Shown here in pieces: positions 42,942 through 52,666 of a DNA stretch of 64,000 nucleotides. A model generated the notes under the pieces. That model was not told where the DNA came from and made no database searches. It saw nothing but the letters and a program-made list of their open reading frames with translations. The position numbers and the translations under genes were made by a program. Each line of letters starts with the position of its first letter. Positions within the stretch are counted from its first letter, which is position 1. This DNA is from Algicoccus sp048820935 (lineage in GTDB: Bacteria > Pseudomonadota > Gammaproteobacteria > Burkholderiales > Burkholderiaceae_B). The DNA lies in contig NZ_JBMERD010000002.1 in the NCBI RefSeq assembly GCF_048820935.1, positions 1 to 64,000 of the forward strand, read 5' to 3'.

Positions 42942-43632
42942 GTGTGCGATCGCAGGCTTGGGCTAGTTTTGGATCATGCGTGACAATCAGAACGGCACAC
43001 CCAAAAGATTGATTGAACTCACGCAACATCTCGAAAATTTTAGCGGCCGTTTGCGTATCCAGATTGCCTGTCGGTTCATCTGCGAGTAGCAATGCAGGTC
43101 GCGTCACTAAGGCTCTGGCAATCGCGACACGTTGCTGTTGCCCACCAGAGAGCTCACTAGGTTTCTTATGTGCCATATTGGGCAGACCGACGGAGGCCAG
43201 CAATTGCATCCCCCAGTCGCGCGTTTGTGCGTCCGGACGACCACGATCGATCATGAGAGGCATCAGAATGTTTTCTAATGCGCTGAAAGCTTCGATTAAA
43301 TGATGAAACTGAAACACAAAGCCAATGTGATGGCGACGTAATAGCGTGCGTGCTTGTTCAGAGAGTGTGCGGGTGGCTTGACCGAGCAAATAGAGTTCAC
43401 CACCTGTCGGTTGATCCAGCAAACCCAAAATATTGAGCAATGTGCTTTTGCCAGATCCTGATGGACCCGTCAGTGAGACAAACTCATGGCGTGCCAGTGA
43501 CAGGTCGATTCCATGTAGAACTTGAGTTTCAGTCGGTAATCCGATGTGATAAGACTTGGTGAGCGCCTCAAGGGAAAGGACGCAATCTTGAGGAGAGTTT
43601 TGATCAGAAGATGTGCGCACAAATTTAGACAT
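42913..43632 (-). CDS. LolD/MacB-type ABC transporter ATPase
   Basis: ATPase of 239 residues. Walker A is GPSGSGKST, the signature LSGGQQQRVAIARAL, Walker B LLADEPTGNLD and the H-loop VTHD. It belongs to the LolD/DevA/MacB group. The start at 43632 overlaps the permease stop by eight bases; a longer frame upstream is inside that gene. With the HlyD-like and permease genes it forms a three-part exporter. Confidence 0.92.
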   Translation of the reverse strand: MSKFVRTSSDQNSPQDCVLSLEALTKSYHIGLPTETQVLHGIDLSLARHEFVSLTGPSGSGKSTLLNILGLLDQPTGGELYLLGQATRTLSEQARTLLRRHHIGFVFQFHHLIEAFSALENILMPLMIDRGRPDAQTRDWGMQLLASVGLPNMAHKKPSELSGGQQQRVAIARALVTRPALLLADEPTGNLDTQTAAKIFEMLREFNQSFGCAVLIVTHDPKLAQACDRTLNLVDGHLT

Positions 43633-44830
43633 ATCGGATCGCCTTAACTGGATCGAGTCTTGACGCACGCCAAGCCGGTGCGATGGCTGCCAGCATACCG
43701 GTGAGAGTAGCGAGCACAGTCGCAAAAGGAATAATCGTCAGAGACGGTTCAATATCAAAAAACTTCGGCCCGAAATGATTAAATGCCCAAACCAATGACC
43801 AACCAGCCATGGCGCCGATGGCTGAACCAATGAGTCCGACCAGCGCGCCTTGGAGTAAAAACACCCACAGAATTTGCTGACGATGAATGCCCATCGCTCG
43901 CAAAATGCCAATTTCACGGGTTCTTTGGGTCACGCTGATCGCCAAGACACTGGCAATCCCAAAAGCGACTGAAATCGCCACAAAAAAGCTAATCAACCTT
44001 GAAGAAAGGTCCTGGGACTGCAGGGCATTCATCAACTGACTGTTCATTTCCATCCAGCTCTCGGCTTGTAAACCTGTCAGACGGATGATGTCGTGTGCCA
44101 TGTCTGTGGCTGCCAGAAGCTCGTGAATGCTCAGATCAATGACGGTAGCCGCACCCGGTAAGTTCAGTAAGGTCTGAACTTGTTTCATATCCATGTAGAC
44201 AAAGCGAGAGTCGAGCTCACGCACACCCAGATCAAAGATGCCGGTGATGGTGACGATTGCAGATAAGTCTTGACTGGTTTCAATCCGCATTTTGCTGCCT
44301 ACACGCACACCGAGATCTTGTGCCAGCTTGGTGCCAATAACGGCATCGCCTGGGTTGATTTCAAATTGACCTGCAATCATGGATTGATCGACTTTGATAA
44401 TGCGCAGATAACGCTCGGGCATGACACCAATCAATGAAATGGCTTTGACCGCATCGGCCCTTCTGGCAAAGCCTGGACCCGAGACAACGGGGGACACAGC
44501 TGTGATACCCGGTAAGGTTTCGAGTGCTTGAATCACTTGTTGCCAGTTGTCGATTGAACGCAGCTTTTGAGCGCGGATATCTTCCTGGATTAAACGTGCT
44601 TCGTTCGCTTGCGAGGGTGGGGCGATTCGATTGACCAAAGGCTCTGATTCGATGCGGATGTGTGCTTGAGTACCGAGCGTGCGTTCGATGAGGTTTTCTT
44701 GTAAGCCGTTGACGAGTGTGGTGATAAAAACAATGACGCAAACCCCAATGGCCACTCCAATCAAGATTAACAAGGTCTGCGTCATGCCTTGACGCAAAAA
44801 CTTGAATGCAATGTTGGTTTCAATCCACAT
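43625..44830 (-). CDS. FtsX-type ABC exporter permease (DevC/LolC-like)
   Basis: Membrane protein of 401 residues with one N-terminal helix (about 15-40), a large periplasmic domain (about 45-270), and three C-terminal helices, the MacB_PCD plus FtsX layout. ILIGVAIGVCVIVFITTLVNG, REIGILRAMGIHRQQI and SRLDPVKAIRYV are characteristic. It overlaps the HlyD-like gene by 11 bases and the ATPase gene by eight. It probably moves a lipid, peptide or other amphiphile outwards from the inner membrane. Confidence 0.9.
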   Translation of the reverse strand: MWIETNIAFKFLRQGMTQTLLILIGVAIGVCVIVFITTLVNGLQENLIERTLGTQAHIRIESEPLVNRIAPPSQANEARLIQEDIRAQKLRSIDNWQQVIQALETLPGITAVSPVVSGPGFARRADAVKAISLIGVMPERYLRIIKVDQSMIAGQFEINPGDAVIGTKLAQDLGVRVGSKMRIETSQDLSAIVTITGIFDLGVRELDSRFVYMDMKQVQTLLNLPGAATVIDLSIHELLAATDMAHDIIRLTGLQAESWMEMNSQLMNALQSQDLSSRLISFFVAISVAFGIASVLAISVTQRTREIGILRAMGIHRQQILWVFLLQGALVGLIGSAIGAMAGWSLVWAFNHFGPKFFDIEPSLTIIPFATVLATLTGMLAAIAPAWRASRLDPVKAIRYV

Positions 44831-45977
44831 GGACAGGCCGTATGCGTTGATCTGTTCGCACAGTCGGATTGAGCAAAACCGCTTCGCCCGGTGCGAGTCC
44901 GTCCAGAATTTGAGTTTGCATCAAATCGCGTCTGCCCAGCTTCACAGCGCGTTCAGTTGCTAAGTTGTTTTGTAGAACTAAAACTTGTGCGTGTTGGCCT
45001 TGAGCATTTTTAAGCGCACTGTTGGGGACTAAAAGGGCGGTCTCTAGGTCTGCTGTCGTGATGGTCGCGGTGACAGTCATGTCTTCGCGTAAAAAAGTGG
45101 GTGTTTCGTCGAGTGTCAGATAAACATCGACCGTGCCACGCTGGCGATCAACCATCGGTGCAATAAAACGAATGTGGGCATTGAGCGTGTCGTTTTCAAA
45201 GGCATCGGCGATCACTTGGGCGGTCTGACCCACGTCTAGGGTACTGAGGTGACGTTCATCGACAGGAACTAAGATCTCAAGATCGTCCATGCGCACCATT
45301 TCGAGTAAGGTGCGTCCGGGCTGAACCTGATCACCTGGTTCGACATGACGTGCCAGAATGAGGCCATCAAAGGGCGCACGAATCTGTGTTTTATCTAGTG
45401 CAGCTTGTGCGTTTTCAATACGCTCTATCAGGGTGCGTTCTTCACTGCCGCCTGGGGCCAGGGACTCCAACGTGAGTCGCGCTTGCTCCAGGCGCGCGTG
45501 CGCTGCCGCTTTGGCTTGATCGGCTTGCTCAGATTGCTCAACTGACACGACTCGAGATTGCAGCAGACGTTGTTTGCGATCAGCTTCGCGTTGTGCTTGA
45601 GCAAATTCAATCTCAGCTTGGGTGAGTGCTACCTGGGCCTGTGGATAGCGGTTTTGTTGTAGCTGGTCTAAGGCGCTACGGGCTTCGGCAAGCCGTGATT
45701 GAAACTCTGTGTCCGTGAGTGACAGCAAAGGATCACCGGCTCGAACCGTGTCGCCTTCTAGTACGTGACGGGCTTGAACAGTGCCGGTAATCTCAACACC
45801 AATCCGAGCACGTGTCTGGCTTTGCACATGGCCAGCTGCCACGACTGCTTGAGAAAAGGGTTTCGATTGAATCGTGACGACAGAGATCGGCGTTGCACTG
45901 AAGTGATGCCAAATAAACAGGCTCAGTGCAATCAGTCCGATGAGGACACTACCAACCCACAAACGCTTTTGTTTCAT
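44820..45977 (-). CDS. HlyD-family periplasmic adaptor (DevB-like)
   Basis: Membrane-fusion protein of 385 residues. An N-terminal anchor helix (about 7-25) is followed by a lipoyl half (VQARHVLEGDTVRAGDPLLSL), a long coiled coil (about 95-195, rich in Q, A and E), and the barrel region TQIRAPFDGLILARHVEPGDQV. It would connect the FtsX-type permease and ATPase to an outer-membrane channel, which is not encoded nearby. It lies 14 bases after the hydroxyacid oxidase gene on the same strand. Confidence 0.9.
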   Translation of the reverse strand: MKQKRLWVGSVLIGLIALSLFIWHHFSATPISVVTIQSKPFSQAVVAAGHVQSQTRARIGVEITGTVQARHVLEGDTVRAGDPLLSLTDTEFQSRLAEARSALDQLQQNRYPQAQVALTQAEIEFAQAQREADRKQRLLQSRVVSVEQSEQADQAKAAAHARLEQARLTLESLAPGGSEERTLIERIENAQAALDKTQIRAPFDGLILARHVEPGDQVQPGRTLLEMVRMDDLEILVPVDERHLSTLDVGQTAQVIADAFENDTLNAHIRFIAPMVDRQRGTVDVYLTLDETPTFLREDMTVTATITTADLETALLVPNSALKNAQGQHAQVLVLQNNLATERAVKLGRRDLMQTQILDGLAPGEAVLLNPTVRTDQRIRPVHVD

Positions 45978-45991
45978 CAAAATTCCAGCGC

Positions 45992-47152
45992 TTAGGCGGT
46001 TGGGTAAGTGCCTGGTAGCAGAATATTCCGATCAACGGTTTCAATGTCGGTATGACCACAAAACGCCATACTCAGATCGAGCTCGTTGTGAATGATTTCA
46101 AGGGCTCGGGTGACACCGGCTTGACCCATAGCGCCTAGACCATAGAGAAAGGCGCGACCGATGTAGCAGCCTTTAGCACCTAACGCACGGGCTTTGAGCA
46201 CATCCTGACCACTACGGATACCACCATCCATGTGAACCTCAATACGATCACCCACGGCATCGACGATGGCTGGCAAAGCGTGAATGCTCGATTCAGCTCC
46301 GTCTAGTTGCCGTCCGCCATGATTACTGACGATCAGTGCGTCAGCCCCGCTGTCGGCGGCTAACCGCGCATCATCGACATCCATGATGCCTTTCAGAATG
46401 AGTTTGCCACCCCAGCGTTTTTTAATCCATTCGACATCATCCCAACTTAACGCGGGATCAAATTGAGATGCAGTCCATTCACTGAGTCGACTCATGTCAG
46501 TCACACCATCAACATGGCCCACGATATTGCCAAAACTGCGTCGTTTGGTTTTAAGCATGCCTCTTGCCCAACGAGGTTTAGTGGCAATGTTCAACATGTT
46601 GGCAATGGTGAGCTTTGGGGGTGCACTGAGACCATTTTTAATGTCTTTATGACGCTGTCCTAAAATCTGTAAATCCAGCGTGAGAACCAATGCACTGCAA
46701 TTGGCGGCTTTGGCGCGATCGATCAATCGCTCAATAAAGTCGCGATCTTTCATGACATAGAGCTGAAACCAAAATGGGTGGCGATTGGTTGCTTTGGCGA
46801 CATCTTCAAGAGAACAAATGCTCATTGTGGAGAGCGTAAAGGGAATGCCGAACTCTTTAGCTGCGCGTGCGGCGAGAATTTCGCCATCTGCGTGTTGCAT
46901 GCCTGTTAGACCGGTTGGTGCGATGGCCACTGGCATGGAAACGGGCACATCGACCATGGTGGTCGCGGTGCTTCGGTTTTCCATGTTGATGAGAATGCGC
47001 TGACGAAATAGGATTTTCTGAAAATCTTCTTCGTTGGCACGATACGTTGACTCGGTCCAGGAGCCCGAGTCGGCGTAGTCATAAAACATACGCGGAACTC
47101 GCCGTTTGGCGAGTTTGCGTAATTCTTCAATGTGAGTAATTGTTGAGGTCAT
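45992..47152 (-). CDS. FMN-dependent alpha-hydroxyacid oxidase/dehydrogenase
   Basis: Enzyme of 386 residues of the L-lactate dehydrogenase, glycolate oxidase and mandelate dehydrogenase family. FMN- and substrate-binding parts are MFYDYADSGSWTE, VAIAPTGLTGM, FQLYVMKDR, LTLDLQILGQRHKD, LILKGIMDVDDA, the catalytic SNHGGRQLDGAESS and VHMDGGIRSGQDV. The substrate could be L-lactate or a related 2-hydroxy acid. It follows the TAXI-TRAP permease, 49 bases downstream, which suggests that the transporter imports its substrate. Confidence 0.92.
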   Translation of the reverse strand: MTSTITHIEELRKLAKRRVPRMFYDYADSGSWTESTYRANEEDFQKILFRQRILINMENRSTATTMVDVPVSMPVAIAPTGLTGMQHADGEILAARAAKEFGIPFTLSTMSICSLEDVAKATNRHPFWFQLYVMKDRDFIERLIDRAKAANCSALVLTLDLQILGQRHKDIKNGLSAPPKLTIANMLNIATKPRWARGMLKTKRRSFGNIVGHVDGVTDMSRLSEWTASQFDPALSWDDVEWIKKRWGGKLILKGIMDVDDARLAADSGADALIVSNHGGRQLDGAESSIHALPAIVDAVGDRIEVHMDGGIRSGQDVLKARALGAKGCYIGRAFLYGLGAMGQAGVTRALEIIHNELDLSMAFCGHTDIETVDRNILLPGTYPTA

Positions 47153-47201
47153 GGCAGCACCGCAGGTCAAAGGTGAGCTGCAGCGCTGCCAAACAGAGTC
47201 A

Positions 47202-49103
47202 TTAGGTTGAGGCGAGCGCCGCAGATTTTCGTTTTTCGATCAACTGCCAGAAGGATACCGCGATCAGTATGCCAAAGCCAATCAAATCACTCATTGAACC
47301 CGGATTAATCAGGCTAAATGCACCCACACACAGCAAGATCCGTTGCAGCATGGAAGAGCGTCCGACAAACCAGCCAAACAGTCCACCGGCCAATGCAATG
47401 ACACCAATTGTGGCAGTCGCAATCGGAATGGCGGCGTGATACCAGCTTTGTCCATCTTCAAGAATGAAGAGCAGTGCAGGTTCATAAACGAACATAAATG
47501 GAACAATGTAAGCGGGAGCCGCTGCTCGAACAGCCGCCAGCCCCGTTTGCCACATGTTGGCTTGAGCAATCCCTGCCGCGGCAAAGACTGACAGTGCGAC
47601 AGGTGGGGTAATGGCAGACAGAATGGCAAAGTACAACGCAAACAAGTGAGCGGCTGGTGCTACGATGCCCATTTTGATGAGTGCAGGCACAAGCAGAGCG
47701 ACCATCACAATGTAAGCAGGGGTGGTTGGCATACCCATACCCAGCACAATCCCAGCGATGGCGGTTACCACGAGTGCCAGAAGAACGTAGTTGCTAGCCA
47801 TTTCAATCACAACCTGGGTAAAGACAATGCCAAGACCGGTGATGGTGATTGAGCCGATGACCAATCCTGCACAGGCACAAGCCATGGCAACCGACAATGC
47901 ACCCCGTGCACCTTCTTCCAACGCTGCAATGGGGGTGTACCAGTTGATGTCCTCACGAGTTGATTTACGCAGTAAGGCCACTGGCAAACAAACTAATGCC
48001 GCAACCAGCGCACACAGTGGGGCTGAATAACCCAGAATCAGACCGATCAGAATGACGAACATTGGGATGAACAGCTGACCACGCACCAGCATAACTTTCC
48101 AGAGCTTGGGCAGCTGATCTTTCGGCACACCGGCAAGCTGATAACGCTTGGCTTCAAAGTGCACTGCAAAAAAGACAGATAAGTAGAATAAAAAAGCCGG
48201 AACAATCGCCCAAATTGTAATCTGGAGGTAAGGCACCGCCAAGAACTCAGCCATCACAAAAGCAACCGCACCCATCACAGGTGGCATGATCTGGCCCCCT
48301 GTTGAAGAAACCGATTCGACCGCACCCGCAAATGAGGCTTTAAAGCCTGTGCGTTTCATGAGTGGAATGGTAATGGGACCTGTCACCATGACGTTGGCGA
48401 CGGCACTACCAGAAACGGTTCCAAACATGGATGAACTGATGATGGCCACTTTACCGGGGCCACCCGCACTGTTTCCTGTGAGCGCTAGAGAGAAGTCCAT
48501 GAACAGGCGGCCTGTGCCACTTTTTTCCATGAACGCCCCAAAAATCACAAATAACATCACGTAAGCCGCAGAGACCCCCAGCGTGGATCCAAAGATTCCT
48601 TCCGTGGAGAGGTAGAGTTGCTCAATCAGAACTTGAAACGTAATTTCAGTAAAGAGGGCGGCATACCCCACAAACAAGATCGCTGTCAGCGGTAAAGCCC
48701 ATCCGATAATACGGCGGGTGGCTTCGAGCGTGATAATGATCATCGTGACACCCCAGAACAGATCAGCGGGTGTCAGATCATCGATATAAATAATACGGTA
48801 GGTAAAGCCTTCGTAATCCATGAAGATATGAAGGACCCCCCCAAGTCCCAGGGCAAGCAAGAGCATGTCATATGCACGCCATGTCTTGCGTGTGCCCTGG
48901 AAACTCGGAAAGAGTAAAAACACCAGCGCCAGCGCGAACATCAGGTGAGTTCCACGGAAAATAATCGCCTCGGGCGGACCGAACCATGCGACGTACATGT
49001 GATAGAGCGACATCGCGACTGCAATCACAGTCACTAGGTGCCGCATGAATCGCGAAGAGGGATCCAATGCGGCTTTTTCGTCAGAAACAACTTTAGTGTT
49101 CAT
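47202..49103 (-). CDS. TRAP transporter fused permease, second copy
   Basis: Inner-membrane protein of 633 residues, a paralogue of the permease at 1726-3720. Matching motifs are SSTGGQIMPPVMGAVAFVMAEFL at about 285 (in parts) and VLGMGMPTTPAYIVM at about 465. It forms a TAXI-type TRAP transporter with the receptor encoded 32 bases upstream. AGGAA precedes the ATG. The downstream hydroxyacid oxidase hints at a 2-hydroxy-acid substrate; this is inference. Confidence 0.93.
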   Translation of the reverse strand: MNTKVVSDEKAALDPSSRFMRHLVTVIAVAMSLYHMYVAWFGPPEAIIFRGTHLMFALALVFLLFPSFQGTRKTWRAYDMLLLALGLGGVLHIFMDYEGFTYRIIYIDDLTPADLFWGVTMIIITLEATRRIIGWALPLTAILFVGYAALFTEITFQVLIEQLYLSTEGIFGSTLGVSAAYVMLFVIFGAFMEKSGTGRLFMDFSLALTGNSAGGPGKVAIISSSMFGTVSGSAVANVMVTGPITIPLMKRTGFKASFAGAVESVSSTGGQIMPPVMGAVAFVMAEFLAVPYLQITIWAIVPAFLFYLSVFFAVHFEAKRYQLAGVPKDQLPKLWKVMLVRGQLFIPMFVILIGLILGYSAPLCALVAALVCLPVALLRKSTREDINWYTPIAALEEGARGALSVAMACACAGLVIGSITITGLGIVFTQVVIEMASNYVLLALVVTAIAGIVLGMGMPTTPAYIVMVALLVPALIKMGIVAPAAHLFALYFAILSAITPPVALSVFAAAGIAQANMWQTGLAAVRAAAPAYIVPFMFVYEPALLFILEDGQSWYHAAIPIATATIGVIALAGGLFGWFVGRSSMLQRILLCVGAFSLINPGSMSDLIGFGILIAVSFWQLIEKRKSAALAST

Positions 49104-49135
49104 GCTGGTGATTCCTGGTGTGTCAACAAACTAGC

Positions 49136-50086
49136 TTAGAGGGCACCTGATTCTTTGTAGAATTTCTCGGCACCTGGGTGCAACTTAATCCCGGCATCAG
49201 CAGCCATGTCTTTAATCGTGAGGGTGGCCATGCCTTTGTTGACAGCGGCCATGGAATCAATGTTGTCTGACATGGTTTTAACCATGGTGTAGACCATATC
49301 ATCTGGCAAGTTGCAATCCACGATCAGGTGGGTGTAGTAACCCACAGCTGGTACATCCTGATCTTGACCGGGATATGAACCGGCTTTGATGATGAGCTTG
49401 GTATAGGCAGGGTTAATCGCGTTTATCTTGCCGATGGTGCCATCATCTGCTGGAACCATGATTACGTCACGTGAGTTGGCCAGATCCATCACAGCAGACG
49501 ATGGAACAGCTGTACCCAGTGTGAAGATGTCGACGTGACCGTCTTTCATCATGGAAACCGCATCGGTATAACCTGCCTGGAGGTTCAGTTTGTCCAGATC
49601 TTTATAGGTCATGTCGTTGGCTTCCATGGTCATGGCGGTCAGTGCTTCCGCGGTGTTGCCACGTGGCTGAGTCACGACGCGTTTGCCTTTGAAGTCCTTA
49701 AAGGAGTTCACGCCAGCTTCTTTTAGGGCGACAACCTGGAAGTATTGGGGATAGAGGTTGGCCAGTTGGCAGACTTTGGTGGTTTTGTTTTTGAAGGGTG
49801 CGTTGCCTAGCATGCCGTCAACCGCACTACTGGAGTTTGAGAATCCAATTTGTGCTTTGCCTTCATCCACACCGCGCACGTTTGCAATCCCTGCGCCGGG
49901 CATGGATGTAATGCTGAGTCCAGGGATTGCTTTTTCCCACATGGCTTTCAGTGCACCGCCCAGTGGGACCCAGACGCCGCCCTGAGGGCCGGTCATCATG
50001 GTGACTTGTTGCGCTTGTGCGGGGATACTGGCCATGGCAGCGGTCATTGCCAAAGCGCCCAGACTGAGTTTGAAAATAGGTTTCAT
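49136..50086 (-). CDS. TAXI-family TRAP solute receptor, normal domain order
   Basis: Periplasmic receptor of 316 residues. A signal peptide (about 1-25, ending PAQA) is followed by the canonical order: N-terminal VTMMTGPQGGVWVPLGGAL, YPQYFQVVALKEAGVNSF, then KGKRVVTQPRGNTAEAL, DGHVDIFTLG, SYPGQDQDVPAVG and the end LHPGAEKFYKESG. This directly contrasts with the permuted receptor at 346-1353. GGAGA precedes the ATG. It pairs with the permease downstream. Confidence 0.94.
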   Translation of the reverse strand: MKPIFKLSLGALAMTAAMASIPAQAQQVTMMTGPQGGVWVPLGGALKAMWEKAIPGLSITSMPGAGIANVRGVDEGKAQIGFSNSSSAVDGMLGNAPFKNKTTKVCQLANLYPQYFQVVALKEAGVNSFKDFKGKRVVTQPRGNTAEALTAMTMEANDMTYKDLDKLNLQAGYTDAVSMMKDGHVDIFTLGTAVPSSAVMDLANSRDVIMVPADDGTIGKINAINPAYTKLIIKAGSYPGQDQDVPAVGYYTHLIVDCNLPDDMVYTMVKTMSDNIDSMAAVNKGMATLTIKDMAADAGIKLHPGAEKFYKESGAL

Positions 50087-50208
50087 GATGTCTCCGAGTG
50101 TTAGTTTTGGTGAGAAACAGGGCTGTTGCCCTACTTACCTGCCGATTCTAGGCATGGAGTCGACGTGATGAAAAGTCAGGGTTAACTAGGATAAAAATTC
50201 GCTGCAAC

Positions 50209-50243
50209 GCAAAAAAACCGCACATTTTAAGGCGTGCGGTTTT
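50209..50243 (-). terminator. Rho-independent terminator of purT
   Basis: On the minus strand the stem AAACCGCAC/GTGCGGTTT is followed by a run of seven T. It lies 30 bases after the purT stop and ends transcription before the TAXI-TRAP operon. Confidence 0.88.
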
Positions 50244-50272
50244 AGAAATCTTAGTTAAATCAATAGGTTTCG

Positions 50273-51490
50273 TTAGTTGGCTGCTTTGACAGTAATGGCC
50301 GCGGCAACCTGTCTGGCGTTTTTTCGAGCCTGTTCAAGGTCGTTATTTCGTGCGAGTGCGACGCCCATACGACGTTTGACATACGATTCGGGCTTACCAA
50401 ATAAACGCAGGTCGCTATCTGGTACAGCTAAAGCGTTGGCCATCCCTTCGAAGGTAACGTTTTGTGCGTCAACGCCACCGTAGATGACTCGACTCGCGCC
50501 CGGGCTCAGTAAGCTGACATCGGTTGGCAGCCCGAGTAAAGCCCGTGCATGCAGTTCAAATTCGCTTTGTTTTTGTGAGATCAGGGTGACCAGTCCTGTG
50601 TCGTGTGGTCGCGGACTGACTTCTGAGAACCAGACTTCGTCGCCTTTAATAAAGAGCTCGACACCAAAAATACCTAACCCACCCAAGTTTTCTGTTACAG
50701 CCAAAGCCATGGCTTGGGCGCGCTCGAGTGCTTTAGGACGAAGCGCTTGAGGTTGCCAACTTTCCACATAGTCGCCATCGATTTGTTGGTGACCGATTGG
50801 TTCACAAAACTGAGTCATGATCTCGCCTTGCGCGTTTTGTGAGCGCACGGTCAGCAATGTGATCTCTTCCTCAAAATCGACCCAACCTTCGACAATGACT
50901 CGGCCTGCACCAGTGCGACCGCCTGTTTGCGCAATATTCCAGGCCGTTTCAATGTCGTCGTGAGTGCGGATCAGACTTTGACCTTTACCGGAAGATGACA
51001 TGACGGGTTTCACCACACATGGCAGGCCGACCGCTTCAACGCCTTCACGCAATGCCTCGAGTGAATCGGCAAATCGATAGGGGGATGTGCGCAATCCGAG
51101 TGTTTCAGCCGCGAGTCGACGAATGCCTTCGCGGTGCATGGTCAGTTGCGCAGCGCGCGCGGTTGGAGTGACACGTAATCCCCTGCGGCCCTCAAGCTCA
51201 ACCAGAACGTCGGTTGCGATGGCTTCAATTTCTGGCACGATGACATGAGGTTGATATTTGTCGATGACGGCTTGTAACGCGTCACGGTCAGTCATGTCGA
51301 CGACTTCGGCATGATGCGCCACTTGCTGGCCGGGTGCATTGGGGTAGCGATCAACCGCGATGACTTCGACTCCGAGCTTTTGAAGCGACAGAATGACTTC
51401 TTTACCAAGTTCGCCAGAACCCAGTGTCATCACTTTTAGTGCAACAGGACTCAGTGGTGTGCCCCAGCGGGCTTGAACGGGAGATGACAT
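50273..51490 (-). CDS. purT: Formate-dependent phosphoribosylglycinamide formyltransferase
   Basis: ATP-grasp enzyme of 405 residues that formylates GAR in purine synthesis with formate and ATP. VMTLGSGELGKEVILSLQKLG, VDRYPNAPGQQVAHHAEV, VVKPVMSSSGKGQS and SEVSPRPHDTGLVTLISQ are the typical segments. AAGGAGT precedes the ATG. It stands alone with its own terminator. Confidence 0.96.
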   Translation of the reverse strand: MSSPVQARWGTPLSPVALKVMTLGSGELGKEVILSLQKLGVEVIAVDRYPNAPGQQVAHHAEVVDMTDRDALQAVIDKYQPHVIVPEIEAIATDVLVELEGRRGLRVTPTARAAQLTMHREGIRRLAAETLGLRTSPYRFADSLEALREGVEAVGLPCVVKPVMSSSGKGQSLIRTHDDIETAWNIAQTGGRTGAGRVIVEGWVDFEEEITLLTVRSQNAQGEIMTQFCEPIGHQQIDGDYVESWQPQALRPKALERAQAMALAVTENLGGLGIFGVELFIKGDEVWFSEVSPRPHDTGLVTLISQKQSEFELHARALLGLPTDVSLLSPGASRVIYGGVDAQNVTFEGMANALAVPDSDLRLFGKPESYVKRRMGVALARNNDLEQARKNARQVAAAITVKAAN

Positions 51491-51673
51491 AGCTGGAAGA
51501 CTCCTTGGACGTAAAGTGCGAGTAAACGTATTCGATTATCCTGCATCTGTTCGTCAATTCGTGTGACAGAACAGTTTGCAAGCGCTTTTGTCACAACAGG
51601 TCAATTGTTTGTCATAAAGCGCAAGGTTTGTGTATCACCGCGCAAGCGGATCGATCAAGGGTAAAATCGACGC

Positions 51674-52666
51674 ATGATACAGAACCCTATCCCCTTTAAA
51701 CCGACGCAGGTTTTGTCTGACGGTCGTCGAACGCTAGAGCTCGAGAGCGAAGCTGTGCTGGCTTTGCGTAATCGGCTGGGCGACGTGTTTGTGCAGGCTG
51801 TGCAAACGTTACTGAATTGTCGTGGTCGGGTTGTGGTGAGTGGATTGGGGAAGTCGGGACATATTGCCCGAAAAATTGCCGCCACACTTAGTTCAACAGG
51901 AACGCCTGCCTTATTCATGCATGCCTCTGAAGCGCTTCATGGTGATTTGGGTATGATCACCCAAGAAGATGTGCTCTTAGCGATTTCTTACTCAGGTGCC
52001 GGTTCGGAGTGGGCAGCGATTGTGCCAGGTGCACGTCGATTAGGGGTCACAATTCTGGCGATGACAGGTGATCAGACCTCGGATCTCGCAAAAATGGCTG
52101 ATTTGTGGTTGGATATTTCTGTAGAGACTGAAGCGTGTCCGCTGAATCTGGCGCCTACATCAAGTACCACGGTCACTTTGGCCTATGGAGATGCATTGGC
52201 GGTGGCGTGTCTGAATGCGCGTCAGTTCCAAGCTGAAGATTTTGCGCGATCGCACCCCGGTGGTGCATTGGGTCGGCGCTTATTGACTCGGGTGGCCGAT
52301 GTCATGCGTCATGGATCTGCAGTGCCCAAGGTGGCGCAAAGTGCCACGATTACCCAAGCATTGCAGCAAATGTCTGATAAAAATATGGGCATGACAGCGG
52401 TCGTGGATGACCAGGGGCGTGCGGTCGGTATATTCACAGATGGTGATCTGAGACGTTTATTAGAGAAAGTGGGTGATGTGCGTGGTTTGCCGGTCACACA
52501 AGGGATGACACCAGATCCTCGACATATCGATGCCAATGCGATGGCAGTAGATGCGGCAAAAATCATGGAAGACACAAAAACAACCCAGTTGCTAGTGAGT
52601 GATGCGCAAGGTTTGTTGATTGGTGCTTTGCACATGCACGATTTGATGGATACAAAAATCCTATGA
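51674..52666 (+). CDS. kdsD: Arabinose-5-phosphate isomerase
   Basis: Enzyme of 330 residues that converts ribulose 5-phosphate to arabinose 5-phosphate for Kdo synthesis. The SIS domain (about 40-185) contains SGLGKSGHIARKIAATLSST, HASEALHGDLGM and SYSGAGSEW; two CBS domains follow (about 210-330; DVMRHG, IFTDGDLRRLLE). It overlaps kdsC by four bases and starts the Kdo-Lpt gene group. Confidence 0.96.
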   Translation: MIQNPIPFKPTQVLSDGRRTLELESEAVLALRNRLGDVFVQAVQTLLNCRGRVVVSGLGKSGHIARKIAATLSSTGTPALFMHASEALHGDLGMITQEDVLLAISYSGAGSEWAAIVPGARRLGVTILAMTGDQTSDLAKMADLWLDISVETEACPLNLAPTSSTTVTLAYGDALAVACLNARQFQAEDFARSHPGGALGRRLLTRVADVMRHGSAVPKVAQSATITQALQQMSDKNMGMTAVVDDQGRAVGIFTDGDLRRLLEKVGDVRGLPVTQGMTPDPRHIDANAMAVDAAKIMEDTKTTQLLVSDAQGLLIGALHMHDLMDTKIL

